Source of the DNA: Schoenoplectus triqueter
Taxonomy: Eukaryota > Streptophyta > Magnoliopsida > Poales > Cyperaceae
Length of the DNA stretch: 64,000 nucleotides
Reading direction: 5' to 3'
Assembly (NCBI GenBank): GCA_964058805.1
Contig: CAXKVV010000577.1
Span: 20,464-84,463, forward strand
This document shows positions 1 through 7,808 of the stretch, piece after piece. The position numbers were made by a program, and so were the translations under genes. The notes beneath the pieces are model-generated. The model ran no database searches. It worked only from the letters and a program-made list of their open reading frames with translations, and was not told the origin of the DNA. Each line of letters starts with the position of its first letter. Positions within the stretch are counted from its first letter, which is position 1.

Positions 1-1369
1 ATTAGTTCCAGAATTTCCATCAATTACTCGATTGAAAAGTTGAATTCTTGGAACAATTGCTTGGAAATGCAGTGACTAAGAGGTCAGTGACCTTCGATTA
101 GTCTATCTTCCTTGATTAGTGCTAGGAGATTGTATAATCTTCGACTAGCTCTTCTGGCAAATCAATTCGAGCTCTTGATCACTTGATTAATCAAGATAAA
201 GGCAAGAAAACAAAACAAGAATGATCTATATAATGAGGCGACAGCTTAAAGAAAAGAATTCAATCAAGAAAATTAGGAAATTCAATCGAATTGAAAAGGA
301 AATTTATGAAAATGCAAGTAACAGTACTAAAGCTCTGAAATTACTCAAAATCAAGCACAATTACAACTCAAACTTCCTATGTACAATGAATACACTCACC
401 TTTCCTTCTTCTCTGTAGCTCTGAGCTCTTAGATTGATTGTTAATAATGGAAAAGGGTGACTGTTTGCCAAGTTCTCAACACTTGTTGAGATCAATTGGC
501 TTTCTAGCTTCTCACTTGCTCTCTAAGCTTCTCAGGGATCTTACAAATGCTCTAAGGGTCGTGTGTATGCCTCTGGTTCTTTTTTTCATTCACTGGCTAA
601 GGGTTTATATAGAAATCCATTGGTTTGACCGATTTTGACCATCTCAATCCAATTGCACATGGTGTATTACACTCTTCACTCTAACTGCTTCCTTGTATGC
701 CCTATGGTCCACTGAACCGAGTCTCCATTGCCTAGCTCATGTGCAACTGCCTAGAGGCAGTTATAAGTTCATTTTATTTACTGATTTGCCACCATCCGGT
801 TCCCATACTCTTGCAAGCCTCTCTAGCCCCTTCTAGATCCTTCCAGACCTCATACCATGTCCATATAAGCTGCTAGCATGCTCCCTTAACTCCATTGATC
901 TCAATTCACATCTTCTCTTCCATTACAAGCTATATTCAAGCTTCAATCTTTCACCTTGGTTCTTTGCTCATTTCTTCTGTCTCAAAGCTTCACCATCATC
1001 AACTCAGTGTCAGGCAACTCCCTGTGCTCTCATCTAGTCGATTTGCAAGCTCCATCACAGTGTTTGATCAACTCATTTCTAGGCCGAGTTGTGAATTGGT
1101 GTAACTCCTACATCCAGCATTCAACTCCTCTCAATTGTCACTCTAACACCATCGCCTGAGGTCCTAGAAGCTCTTCCAGCCATTAATTGCAAGTTCCAAG
1201 CTTCAATTGGCAAGTTCAAAGTTTTGACCCGAGGTATTCCTTCTTGCCATTTCTCCCTTTATATCACATTATTCTAAAATCTAAATCCATACACCTTCTC
1301 TCCTTTGTACTAGATAGTCAGGGCTAGGAGCAATTGATCTGAAGTTAATCCCTTTGTGTGATCTCCATT
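1..1369. other. Left flank, no gene recognised
   Basis: Non-coding sequence rich in short CT/GA tracts. No reading frame here resembles a known protein; the few short frames are unsupported. Read on the minus strand, it shows the same order of landmarks as 60111-61050 on the plus strand: a TATA box, a purine-rich leader of about 200 bases and a splice-donor-like site. Scattered similarity to the right flank suggests that the inverted-repeat arms extend this far, but at much lower identity than the inner arm. This extension is a by-eye impression, not a computed alignment. Confidence 0.45.
394..613 (-). promoter_or_regulatory. Outward-facing TATA box, leader and splice-donor-like site (left)
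   Basis: On the minus strand a CTATATAAACCC box lies at 602-613. A purine-rich stretch of about 200 bases follows, then an AAAG/GTGAGT donor-like site at about 394-400. The right flank repeats this layout on the plus strand with the same spacing (TATA at 60842, AAAG/GTAAGT near 61043). A TATA box and donor alone are weak evidence; the matched pair at opposite ends is what supports the call. No coding exon was found downstream. Confidence 0.35.
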
Positions 1370-1788
1370 GATGGCGCCATTAAACTCTTCTGTTATCGCG
1401 AGGAAGAAGAAGAGAAGGAGAGAGAGGAAGGAGGGAGCGGGCCCTTCAGCGCCTGCGCCTGGCGTGCATGAGCCGAGGCGAAGAAGAAAGAAGGTGCAGA
1501 GTGCGCCAGGTGCATACCTCTTTTTATTTCAAATTTAAATCTCTGCAGATGTTTCCACATAGAACTGGTTTGTAGTTTGCTTATGCACCATAGGTTCATA
1601 GATCTGACAATGGGCCCCGTCTGTAGGATTACTGAGTCTAGGCGCATAGTAATGGATTAATGATTGATTAGTGCATGATTTGGGTTAATTGATATGATAT
1701 GGCATGTTATGATTGGCTCATTAGTTTAATCACCCTCCTTTATCTCTGATTATCCACTAACCAATGCTGAGGTGGCCTTATAGTATGG

Positions 1789-2013
1789 TGCCATGTGGCA
1801 CAGGGCTGGGTGAAGTGGCCTCCTCTGGCTGTGCCATGTGGCATGGGGTTGGGTGAAGTGGCCCTGTGATGTAGTGCCATGTGGCACTAGGGTGATGAGG
1901 TGGCTCTGTGACTGTCTGCCACGTGGCACCAAGGTGGGGCCCACCTGTCAGTGACTCATACCAGGGTGGGGCCCACTTGCTGACATGGCCCAATGAGAGG
2001 CTGCCACGTGGCA
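1789..2013. repeat. 42-43-bp minisatellite with G-box-like palindromic core (left arm)
   Basis: The 12-bp palindrome-like core TGCCAYGTGGCA starts at 1789, 1832, 1875, 1917 and 2002. Spacings are 43, 43, 42 and 85 bp, so one core has probably decayed near 1960. Two of the five cores contain CACGTG, the plant G-box. Intervening bases are similar but degenerate (GGGTGAAGTGGCC, GGTGGGGCCCAC). The right arm has the same array at 59411-59677. No direct evidence of bZIP or bHLH binding exists here. Confidence 0.75.
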
Positions 2014-2829
2014 CACCCTCTCTCCTCGTTTATTTTATTCTTTCTGTGTTTATTGCACCCAGTTTGTACCCAGAGTTGTTATTATCTCCAATTTGTACCC
2101 AGAGTTGCTCTGATCAAATCTCAGCCTTTGATTAATCCATTTATTCTGCTTCTATCTTCCCTGAATTTATTTTAATAGCTCCACTTATCCAAAAATCATG
2201 AAAATTTTACCAAAAATCCCTAAAATCATGATGATCATCCCTGTAATTTTTAATTCCATTTTTGCCCCTGCCTCTCTGAATTAAAAATTCTTTTATCCAT
2301 AAAACCCTAATATTCCTTATGAATTAATCCCTGATCTCATTTGTAGCTCAATGTCTCTGCCAATTATCTCTCTCTTGCAGAAACCACCCTAACTAAATAC
2401 CAATTAGACTTATATTGATATTCATTAGGGTTTGATTTGATCAAATGCTGACTACTTATCAGCAATTAATACAAATCTAGACTTGATCAAGTGGTTGCTC
2501 CCAGCTTTGGCACCTGATCAGTCTTGTGAAATTGACTTTCAATCCCTTAACATGAGGGTGACTTGGTCAAAGAACTGACTACTTATCAGTAATTGACACA
2601 AATCAAAGCATGGTTAGGTGGTTGCTCGCAGCTTTGGCACCAGGTCAGCCTTGAAAGCAAAATCACATTTGGAATTTCTTATAACTAGTTGCATCAAAAT
2701 GCTAGCTTGGCATTGACATCATTTCATGTAGCATAGGGATTATACTGCTTCAGCTCCTTTCTAGGGTTAGCTTCAAAGGCAGATTTCTAGGGTTCAATTC
2801 TGACTCCTTCAATAGGTCACTGAGGTGTG

Positions 2830-2834
2830 GGGTC
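2830..2834. repeat. Target-site duplication GGGTC, left copy
   Basis: Five bases GGGTC directly precede the 5' LTR. They match 7604-7608 directly after the 3' LTR, as expected for Gypsy integration. Confidence 0.95.
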
Positions 2835-3496
2835 TGATGGCGATCAAGTCATGGCAGATTTACATATAAACAATCATGATCAAGGAAGCAAGTTATGGAC
2901 CAGTTCTCAGCTTGAAGAACCAGGCCCAAGTCATATTTACAATTAATTTACGAAACAGCAGCTCTCTGGACAGATTCGTACTGGGCCAGTATTTTGGGCA
3001 TAACTCTCTCATAAAGGCTCGGATTTGGGTGATTTAAATTTCTGTGATCAGATAATGAAATGGACTATCTTTTTTATGTTTTGAGTTTCTCCAGATTCCA
3101 GAGTCTTCTTGGTCAAAACCTCGTGTCAAGTGAGCGTGGTTACTGAGGAGCCAGCCAGCAATTAGTTTCTTGGAACTTGTCTTTTGAGTCTTTCTATGTT
3201 TTAATTATATTTGGGAATTAGCAGTAGTAGTTAATGTTGTTTTTATTGTGTTTTGATATTTGCAAAAATAGTTAAGGAGTTATTAATTAGTAGGAAGTTT
3301 CTAGAGTTGAGTTGTATGGCTATATAAAGCCTAATTTCTGAATGTAAACTCACTTGTTGAATTATTATGAAAAGTTTATCTTGAGTTGAGTTTATCTCCT
3401 CTTTTATCCTGCTGTGAGTTGAGAGTATCCTCCAGTTGTGATTTTATAGTTGAACGTGTGCGTGTCCTTGGACGATTCATAGCTCGAACGCTATCA
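2835..3496 (+). repeat. 5' LTR of the Gypsy element
   Basis: This 662-bp terminal repeat has TG...CA ends. A promoter TATA box (TATATAAA) lies at 3321-3328, about 175 bp before the LTR end. The first ~110 bases are the same sequence that encodes the polyprotein C-terminus in the 3' copy. It differs from the 3' LTR only at 2889 (C against T), a change that would be synonymous in the 3' coding frame. Confidence 0.97.
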
Positions 3497-3498
3497 GT

Positions 3499-3510
3499 TG
3501 GTATCAGAGC
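3499..3510 (+). other. Primer-binding site, initiator tRNA-Met type
   Basis: TGGTATCAGAGC begins two bases after the 5' LTR. It is complementary to the 3' end of plant initiator tRNA-Met, the usual primer of many plant Gypsy elements. Confidence 0.93.
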
Positions 3511-3522
3511 AGCAGGCGAAGG

Positions 3523-6500
3523 ATGGTGCGACGTAGTGCTCGTGTCAATCCTCCTGAAGGCAACCAGCAAGCCGATCGAGATATTGAGTTGAACGAGTTG
3601 AGGCAGCATGTGCAACAACTCCAAGAGCGTCTAGCGCGCGTGGAGGCCGCTGGGAACAACCGCGATGATTCCTATCGTGGCTCAGATGGCGAAACTTATG
3701 GTGACGATGATGCCGAGTTCAACCCCTTCCACGACAACCACACCTTGGTGTCCAGTGATGAAGAGGCTCTCCATCAAAATCACACCCGAAGGAACCAGCA
3801 ATTTCGACGGGCTTTTGATCTAAAAGCGGATATTCCTGTGTACGAAGGGCGCATACAACCCGATGAGTTCATAGATTGGCTCAATACGGTTGAACGTGTC
3901 TTTGAATACCAAGATGTCCCTGAGGAAGAGAAGGTGAAGATTGTTGCCATCAAATTAAAGAAGCATGCATCTATTTGGTGGGAGCAGTTGAAGATGAAGC
4001 GAGCCCGTGAGGGTAAGCAAAAAATCAGAACATGGGAAAAGATGGTGAAAGAGTTACGAAAGAAGTTTCTGCCGGAAGGGTACTTGCAAGAGGCCTTTTT
4101 TCAACTTCATGGCTTTGTTCAAGGTGAAAAAACTGTGGCAGATTACACTGAAGAACTTGATCACCTCATGTTGAAATGTGGCGTTGTTGAGCCCGAAGAA
4201 CAAACCATTGCACGATATCTTCGTGGCCTTCGCAAGGAGATTCATGATGTGGTAACTTTACAGCCTTTTATCTCTTATCATGATGTGTTTAAACTTGCCA
4301 CAAAAGTTGAGAAGCAACTCAAGGAGAAAGAAGTCAGAAAAACAGCGAGCTTTGGTGGTAGCCGAGTTCTCAATCGAGGCCATCCAACAAGCCATGGGAG
4401 CAGTACGCAATCAGCCAAACCAACATCAAGTGCAGTGGCCAAATTTTCAGCAAAAACCGCAACCGCTGGACCCTCTAAACCAGCCCCTAAAGCTGTTCAA
4501 TGCTATCGGTGCAAAGGGTACGGTCACATCATGTCCGAGTGCCCAAACCAGCGGGTATTTACCATTATTGAAGAACCCCTAGAAGAGGAGCAAACAGATT
4601 TTGATTCTCCACCCGTGTTTGATGAGGCAGCAGATGAGGAGGATGTCATTTATGGAGATACGGGTGAGATGTTGGTGATTAGGCGTGTGCTGAATTCCAG
4701 TCCCGTTCAAGATGATGTGTGGCTCCGTAACAATATCTTCCATACACGATGCACCTCTCATGGGAAGGTATGCGATGTTATCATTGATAGTGGGAGTTGT
4801 GAGAATGTTGTTTCTAAAATTATGGTACAAAAGTTGCCGCTTAAAACTGAAAAGCACCCAAAACCGTACAAACTCTCTTGGTTGGAAAAGGGTAAATGTG
4901 TGCAAGTTGACCAGCGTTGTTTGGTTAATTTTTCTATTGGTGAGAAGTACCGAGATGAGGTATGGTGTGATGTAGTTCCTATGGATGCTTGTCATTTACT
5001 TTTGGGGAGACCTTGGCAGTTTGATAGAAAGGTACACCATGATGGTTTTAAAAACACTTATTCTTTTGAGCTGAATGGTGCTAAGATTACTTTGGGTCCT
5101 TCTAGAATGGAAATGAAATCTAAACCAGCCCTCAAGGATAGCAATTTCATTCTCTCAAAATCTGAATTTACTGAAATTTTTGAAGAATCCCAAATAGCCT
5201 TTGCATTGGTGGTGAAAGAAGTTAAGGGTGACAGAAATCCTCTAATACCCGGACCAGTGGTACCTTTACTTGAACAATTTCAGAACCTTGTTCCAGATGA
5301 AATTCCAGCAGGTTTACCTCCAATGAGGAGTGTGCAACACTGCATAGATTTTGTTCCTGGTGCAATTTTGCCAAACAAAGCAGCATACCGAATGAACCCA
5401 ACAGAAAATGCCGAGTTGCAGCGGCAAGTAGATGAGTTGATGAGAAAGGGTTTGGTGCGTGAAAGCATGAGTCCTTGTGCAGTTCCAGCCTTGCTTGTGC
5501 CAAAGAAAGATGGTTCTTTTCGCATGTGTGTGGATAGTAGAGCGGTCAACAAGATTACTATCAAGTATCGCTTCCCTATTCCTCGTCTAGATGACATGCT
5601 AGATCAGCTCCATGGTGCTAGTGTGTTTTCAAAGATTGATCTTAGAAGTGGGTACCATCAGATTCGTATGAGGCCTGGTGATGAATGGAAGACAGCATTT
5701 AAGACCCGTGATGGATTGTTTGAGTGGTTGGTGATGCCATTCGGACTCTCTAATGCTCCTAGTACTTTTATGAGACTAATGAATTTGGTGTTTAAGTCTT
5801 TTATTGGCAGATTTGTGGTGGTCTATTTTGATGACATACTCGTGTATAGCACGGGTAAAGAAGAGCATTTGGAACACCTTCACCAAGTCTTTGAAGTGCT
5901 AGCTGAACAGAAACTCTACATCAACCTCAAGAAGTGCGAGTTCCTAACCAGCAACTTGGTGTTTTTAGGCTATGTGGTTTCAGCTGAAGGTATTCATGTT
6001 GATCCTTCTAAGGTGGATGCAATTGTTTCATGGCCAACACCAGCCAACATTCATGATGTGAGAAGTTTTCATGGACTGGCCTCATTCTATCGCCGGTTCA
6101 GTCGAGATTTCAGCACTCTTGTCTCTCCAATCACCGAGTGCTTGAAAGGAGGAGTATTCAAATGGACGAAGGAAGCTGAAAAGAACTTTCAGCTCATCAA
6201 GGAGAAGATGACAGCAGCCCCAATTCTTGCTTTGCCCAACTTTGAGAATATTTTTGAGCTTGAATGTGATGCATCTGGTGTAGGCATTGGTGCGGTTCTC
6301 AATCAAGAGGGTCGACCTATTGCCTTCTTTAGTGAAAAGCTTTCAGATTCACGTAAGAACTACACTACATATGACAAAGAGTTCTATGCAATTGTACGAG
6401 CTCTTGGGCATTGGAGACACTACCTCATTTCCAAGGAGTTCATTCTCTACTCCGACCATGAGGCGCTGAAGTTCATAAATGGGCAGCACAAGCTCAAACC

Positions 6501-7053
6501 GAGACATGCAAGGTGGGTGGAATTTTTACAAGGCTACACATTCCACATCAAGCATAAAAGTGGTGCTTCAAATCAGGTGGCAGATGAGCGTGCTAAAGCA
6601 ATCAAGGGCTTGCATGAACAAGTCAGCAAGAGGATTGAGAAGCAAAATCAGAAGTATGAAAGACAAGCTAACAAGCACCGAAGGGCTGTGATTTTCAAAG
6701 AAGGTGATCTTGTGTGGGTGCATTTGAGCAAGGAGAGATTTCCACCTGGGCGCAATGCAAAGCTCAAGCACCGTGGTGATGGACCGTTTAAAATCTTGCA
6801 GCGCATAGGTGACAATGCTTACAAGGTGGAGCTTCCCGGAGATTATGGTGTTTCATCCACATTCAATGTGAAGGATCTTTCTCCATACCATGGCGAAAAT
6901 GAGCCGAACTCGTGGGCGAGTTCTTTTCAACCGGGGGAGAATGATGGCGATCAAGTCATGGCAGATTTACATATAAACAATCATGATCAAGGAAGTAAGT
7001 TATGGACCAGTTCTCAGCTTGAAGAACCAGGCCCAAGTCATATTTACAATTAA
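3523..7053 (+). CDS. Gag-Pol polyprotein, integrase core missing (1176 aa)
   Basis: Gag and the replication enzymes of a plant Ty3/Gypsy retrotransposon in one uninterrupted frame. In order: a short acidic and coiled N-terminus, a retrotransposon Gag domain (about residues 103-265), a CCHC zinc knuckle C327-C330-H335-C340, an aspartic protease with DSG at 422-424, a reverse transcriptase with catalytic D706 and YFDD at 768-771, and RNase H with D916, E953 and D978. Right after the RNase H end (NQVAD, residues 1017-1021) the frame jumps to the post-integrase tail, with GPF at 1087-1089 and an SPY-type end near 1120. The integrase HHCC finger and DDE core, usually some 350-400 residues, are absent without a frameshift. 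The last 36 residues are encoded inside the 3' LTR. The start is the first ATG after the primer site. All visible protease, RT and RNase H catalytic residues are intact. Confidence 0.95.
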   Translation: MVRRSARVNPPEGNQQADRDIELNELRQHVQQLQERLARVEAAGNNRDDSYRGSDGETYGDDDAEFNPFHDNHTLVSSDEEALHQNHTRRNQQFRRAFDLKADIPVYEGRIQPDEFIDWLNTVERVFEYQDVPEEEKVKIVAIKLKKHASIWWEQLKMKRAREGKQKIRTWEKMVKELRKKFLPEGYLQEAFFQLHGFVQGEKTVADYTEELDHLMLKCGVVEPEEQTIARYLRGLRKEIHDVVTLQPFISYHDVFKLATKVEKQLKEKEVRKTASFGGSRVLNRGHPTSHGSSTQSAKPTSSAVAKFSAKTATAGPSKPAPKAVQCYRCKGYGHIMSECPNQRVFTIIEEPLEEEQTDFDSPPVFDEAADEEDVIYGDTGEMLVIRRVLNSSPVQDDVWLRNNIFHTRCTSHGKVCDVIIDSGSCENVVSKIMVQKLPLKTEKHPKPYKLSWLEKGKCVQVDQRCLVNFSIGEKYRDEVWCDVVPMDACHLLLGRPWQFDRKVHHDGFKNTYSFELNGAKITLGPSRMEMKSKPALKDSNFILSKSEFTEIFEESQIAFALVVKEVKGDRNPLIPGPVVPLLEQFQNLVPDEIPAGLPPMRSVQHCIDFVPGAILPNKAAYRMNPTENAELQRQVDELMRKGLVRESMSPCAVPALLVPKKDGSFRMCVDSRAVNKITIKYRFPIPRLDDMLDQLHGASVFSKIDLRSGYHQIRMRPGDEWKTAFKTRDGLFEWLVMPFGLSNAPSTFMRLMNLVFKSFIGRFVVVYFDDILVYSTGKEEHLEHLHQVFEVLAEQKLYINLKKCEFLTSNLVFLGYVVSAEGIHVDPSKVDAIVSWPTPANIHDVRSFHGLASFYRRFSRDFSTLVSPITECLKGGVFKWTKEAEKNFQLIKEKMTAAPILALPNFENIFELECDASGVGIGAVLNQEGRPIAFFSEKLSDSRKNYTTYDKEFYAIVRALGHWRHYLISKEFILYSDHEALKFINGQHKLKPRHARWVEFLQGYTFHIKHKSGASNQVADERAKAIKGLHEQVSKRIEKQNQKYERQANKHRRAVIFKEGDLVWVHLSKERFPPGRNAKLKHRGDGPFKILQRIGDNAYKVELPGDYGVSSTFNVKDLSPYHGENEPNSWASSFQPGENDGDQVMADLHINNHDQGSKLWTSSQLEEPGPSHIYN
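6583..6589 (+). other. In-frame deletion junction that removed the integrase core
   Basis: Around 6583-6589 the sequence passes directly from the end of RNase H (VAD) to a segment (ERAKAIKGLHEQV) that in full-length relatives follows the integrase catalytic core. In full-length plant Gypsy polyproteins, NQVAD is normally followed by an ALSRR-like linker, then the zinc finger and core. The junction keeps the frame. Its exact base cannot be fixed without a full-length relative. Confidence 0.8.
6933..6941 (+). other. Polypurine tract
   Basis: GGGGGAGAA directly abuts the 3' LTR and would prime plus-strand synthesis. It lies inside the coding frame, where it encodes part of a PGEN stretch. Confidence 0.85.
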
Positions 7054-7603
7054 TTTACGAAACAGCAGCTCTCTGGACAGATTCGTACTGGGCCAGTATT
7101 TTGGGCATAACTCTCTCATAAAGGCTCGGATTTGGGTGATTTAAATTTCTGTGATCAGATAATGAAATGGACTATCTTTTTTATGTTTTGAGTTTCTCCA
7201 GATTCCAGAGTCTTCTTGGTCAAAACCTCGTGTCAAGTGAGCGTGGTTACTGAGGAGCCAGCCAGCAATTAGTTTCTTGGAACTTGTCTTTTGAGTCTTT
7301 CTATGTTTTAATTATATTTGGGAATTAGCAGTAGTAGTTAATGTTGTTTTTATTGTGTTTTGATATTTGCAAAAATAGTTAAGGAGTTATTAATTAGTAG
7401 GAAGTTTCTAGAGTTGAGTTGTATGGCTATATAAAGCCTAATTTCTGAATGTAAACTCACTTGTTGAATTATTATGAAAAGTTTATCTTGAGTTGAGTTT
7501 ATCTCCTCTTTTATCCTGCTGTGAGTTGAGAGTATCCTCCAGTTGTGATTTTATAGTTGAACGTGTGCGTGTCCTTGGACGATTCATAGCTCGAACGCTA
7601 TCA
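6942..7603 (+). repeat. 3' LTR of the Gypsy element
   Basis: This 662-bp copy is identical to the 5' LTR except T at 6996. The polyprotein stop codon is at 7051-7053, 110 bases inside the LTR. The TATA box copy is at 7428-7435. The LTR ends CTATCA and is followed by the GGGTC target duplication. Confidence 0.97.
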
Positions 7604-7608
7604 GGGTC
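7604..7608. repeat. Target-site duplication GGGTC, right copy
   Basis: Matches 2830-2834. Removing the element and one GGGTC restores GGGGTCCACCTGTCAG, which corresponds to the uninterrupted right arm near 58545-58562. Confidence 0.95.
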
Positions 7609-7800
7609 CACCTGTCAGTGAAAATGGTCACATGAATGACTCATCAGATAGGCTATGCTATTAGATTCATCTATAAGAGACTGCCAGGTGGGTCCCACTT
7701 GTCAGAGAAAATATAATCACATGGTGACACCCAAGAGGTCTCCTCTCTCCCTCGATCTTCTTGGGTGTCACTCATGCTGAGTGGATAGAGAATAGCGGGG

Positions 7801-7808
7801 TATTTATA
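7801..7808 (-). promoter_or_regulatory. Outward-facing TATA box in left inner arm
   Basis: TATAAATA on the minus strand lies in a conserved context (AGAGTATAAATACC, then TATCCACTCAGCATGAGTGA). The same box faces outward at 58203 in the right arm. Conservation between diverged arms supports a promoter element, but no transcript unit has been identified. Confidence 0.4.

Larger units (their letters stand above)
1370..2834 (+). repeat. Long inverted repeat, left arm, outer segment
   Basis: The reverse complement of about 58563-60110 matches this segment over most of its length. Shared landmarks in order are: a GGCGCC-containing edge, an AG-rich GAAGAAG tract, a G-box-like minisatellite, a stretch around 2095-2235 (GATCAAATCTCAGCC, then CATGATGATCATCCCT), GAAACCACCCTAACTAAATA near 2380, and a doubled block with GCTTTGGCACC at about 2510 and 2633. 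The arms differ by many substitutions and small indels, perhaps 80-90 percent identity by eye. The segment is interrupted at 2835 by the Gypsy element and resumes at 7604. Confidence 0.85.
2835..7603 (+). mobile_element. Ty3/Gypsy LTR retrotransposon, integrase-core-deleted, recent insertion
   Basis: This is a complete LTR-to-LTR element of 4769 bp. It has 662-bp LTRs beginning TGATGG and ending CTATCA, an initiator-Met primer-binding site, one gag-protease-RT-RNaseH reading frame, a polypurine tract, and a perfect 5-bp target duplication GGGTC (2830-2834 and 7604-7608). The LTRs differ at a single position (C at 2889, T at 6996), which indicates a very recent insertion. The polyprotein lacks the integrase zinc-finger and catalytic core, so transposition would have needed integrase supplied in trans. 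The frame runs through the polypurine tract into the 3' LTR and no chromodomain is seen, both reminiscent of the CRM chromovirus clade. Clade placement is inference. Confidence 0.97.

Noticed and set aside
1750..2135. Short frames across the G-box-like minisatellite
   Set aside because: Tandem-repeat translation artefacts, not conserved in frame between the two arms.
4579..4995. Antisense 138-codon frame inside the polyprotein
   Set aside because: It is a shadow of the gag-protease coding region, with no independent support.
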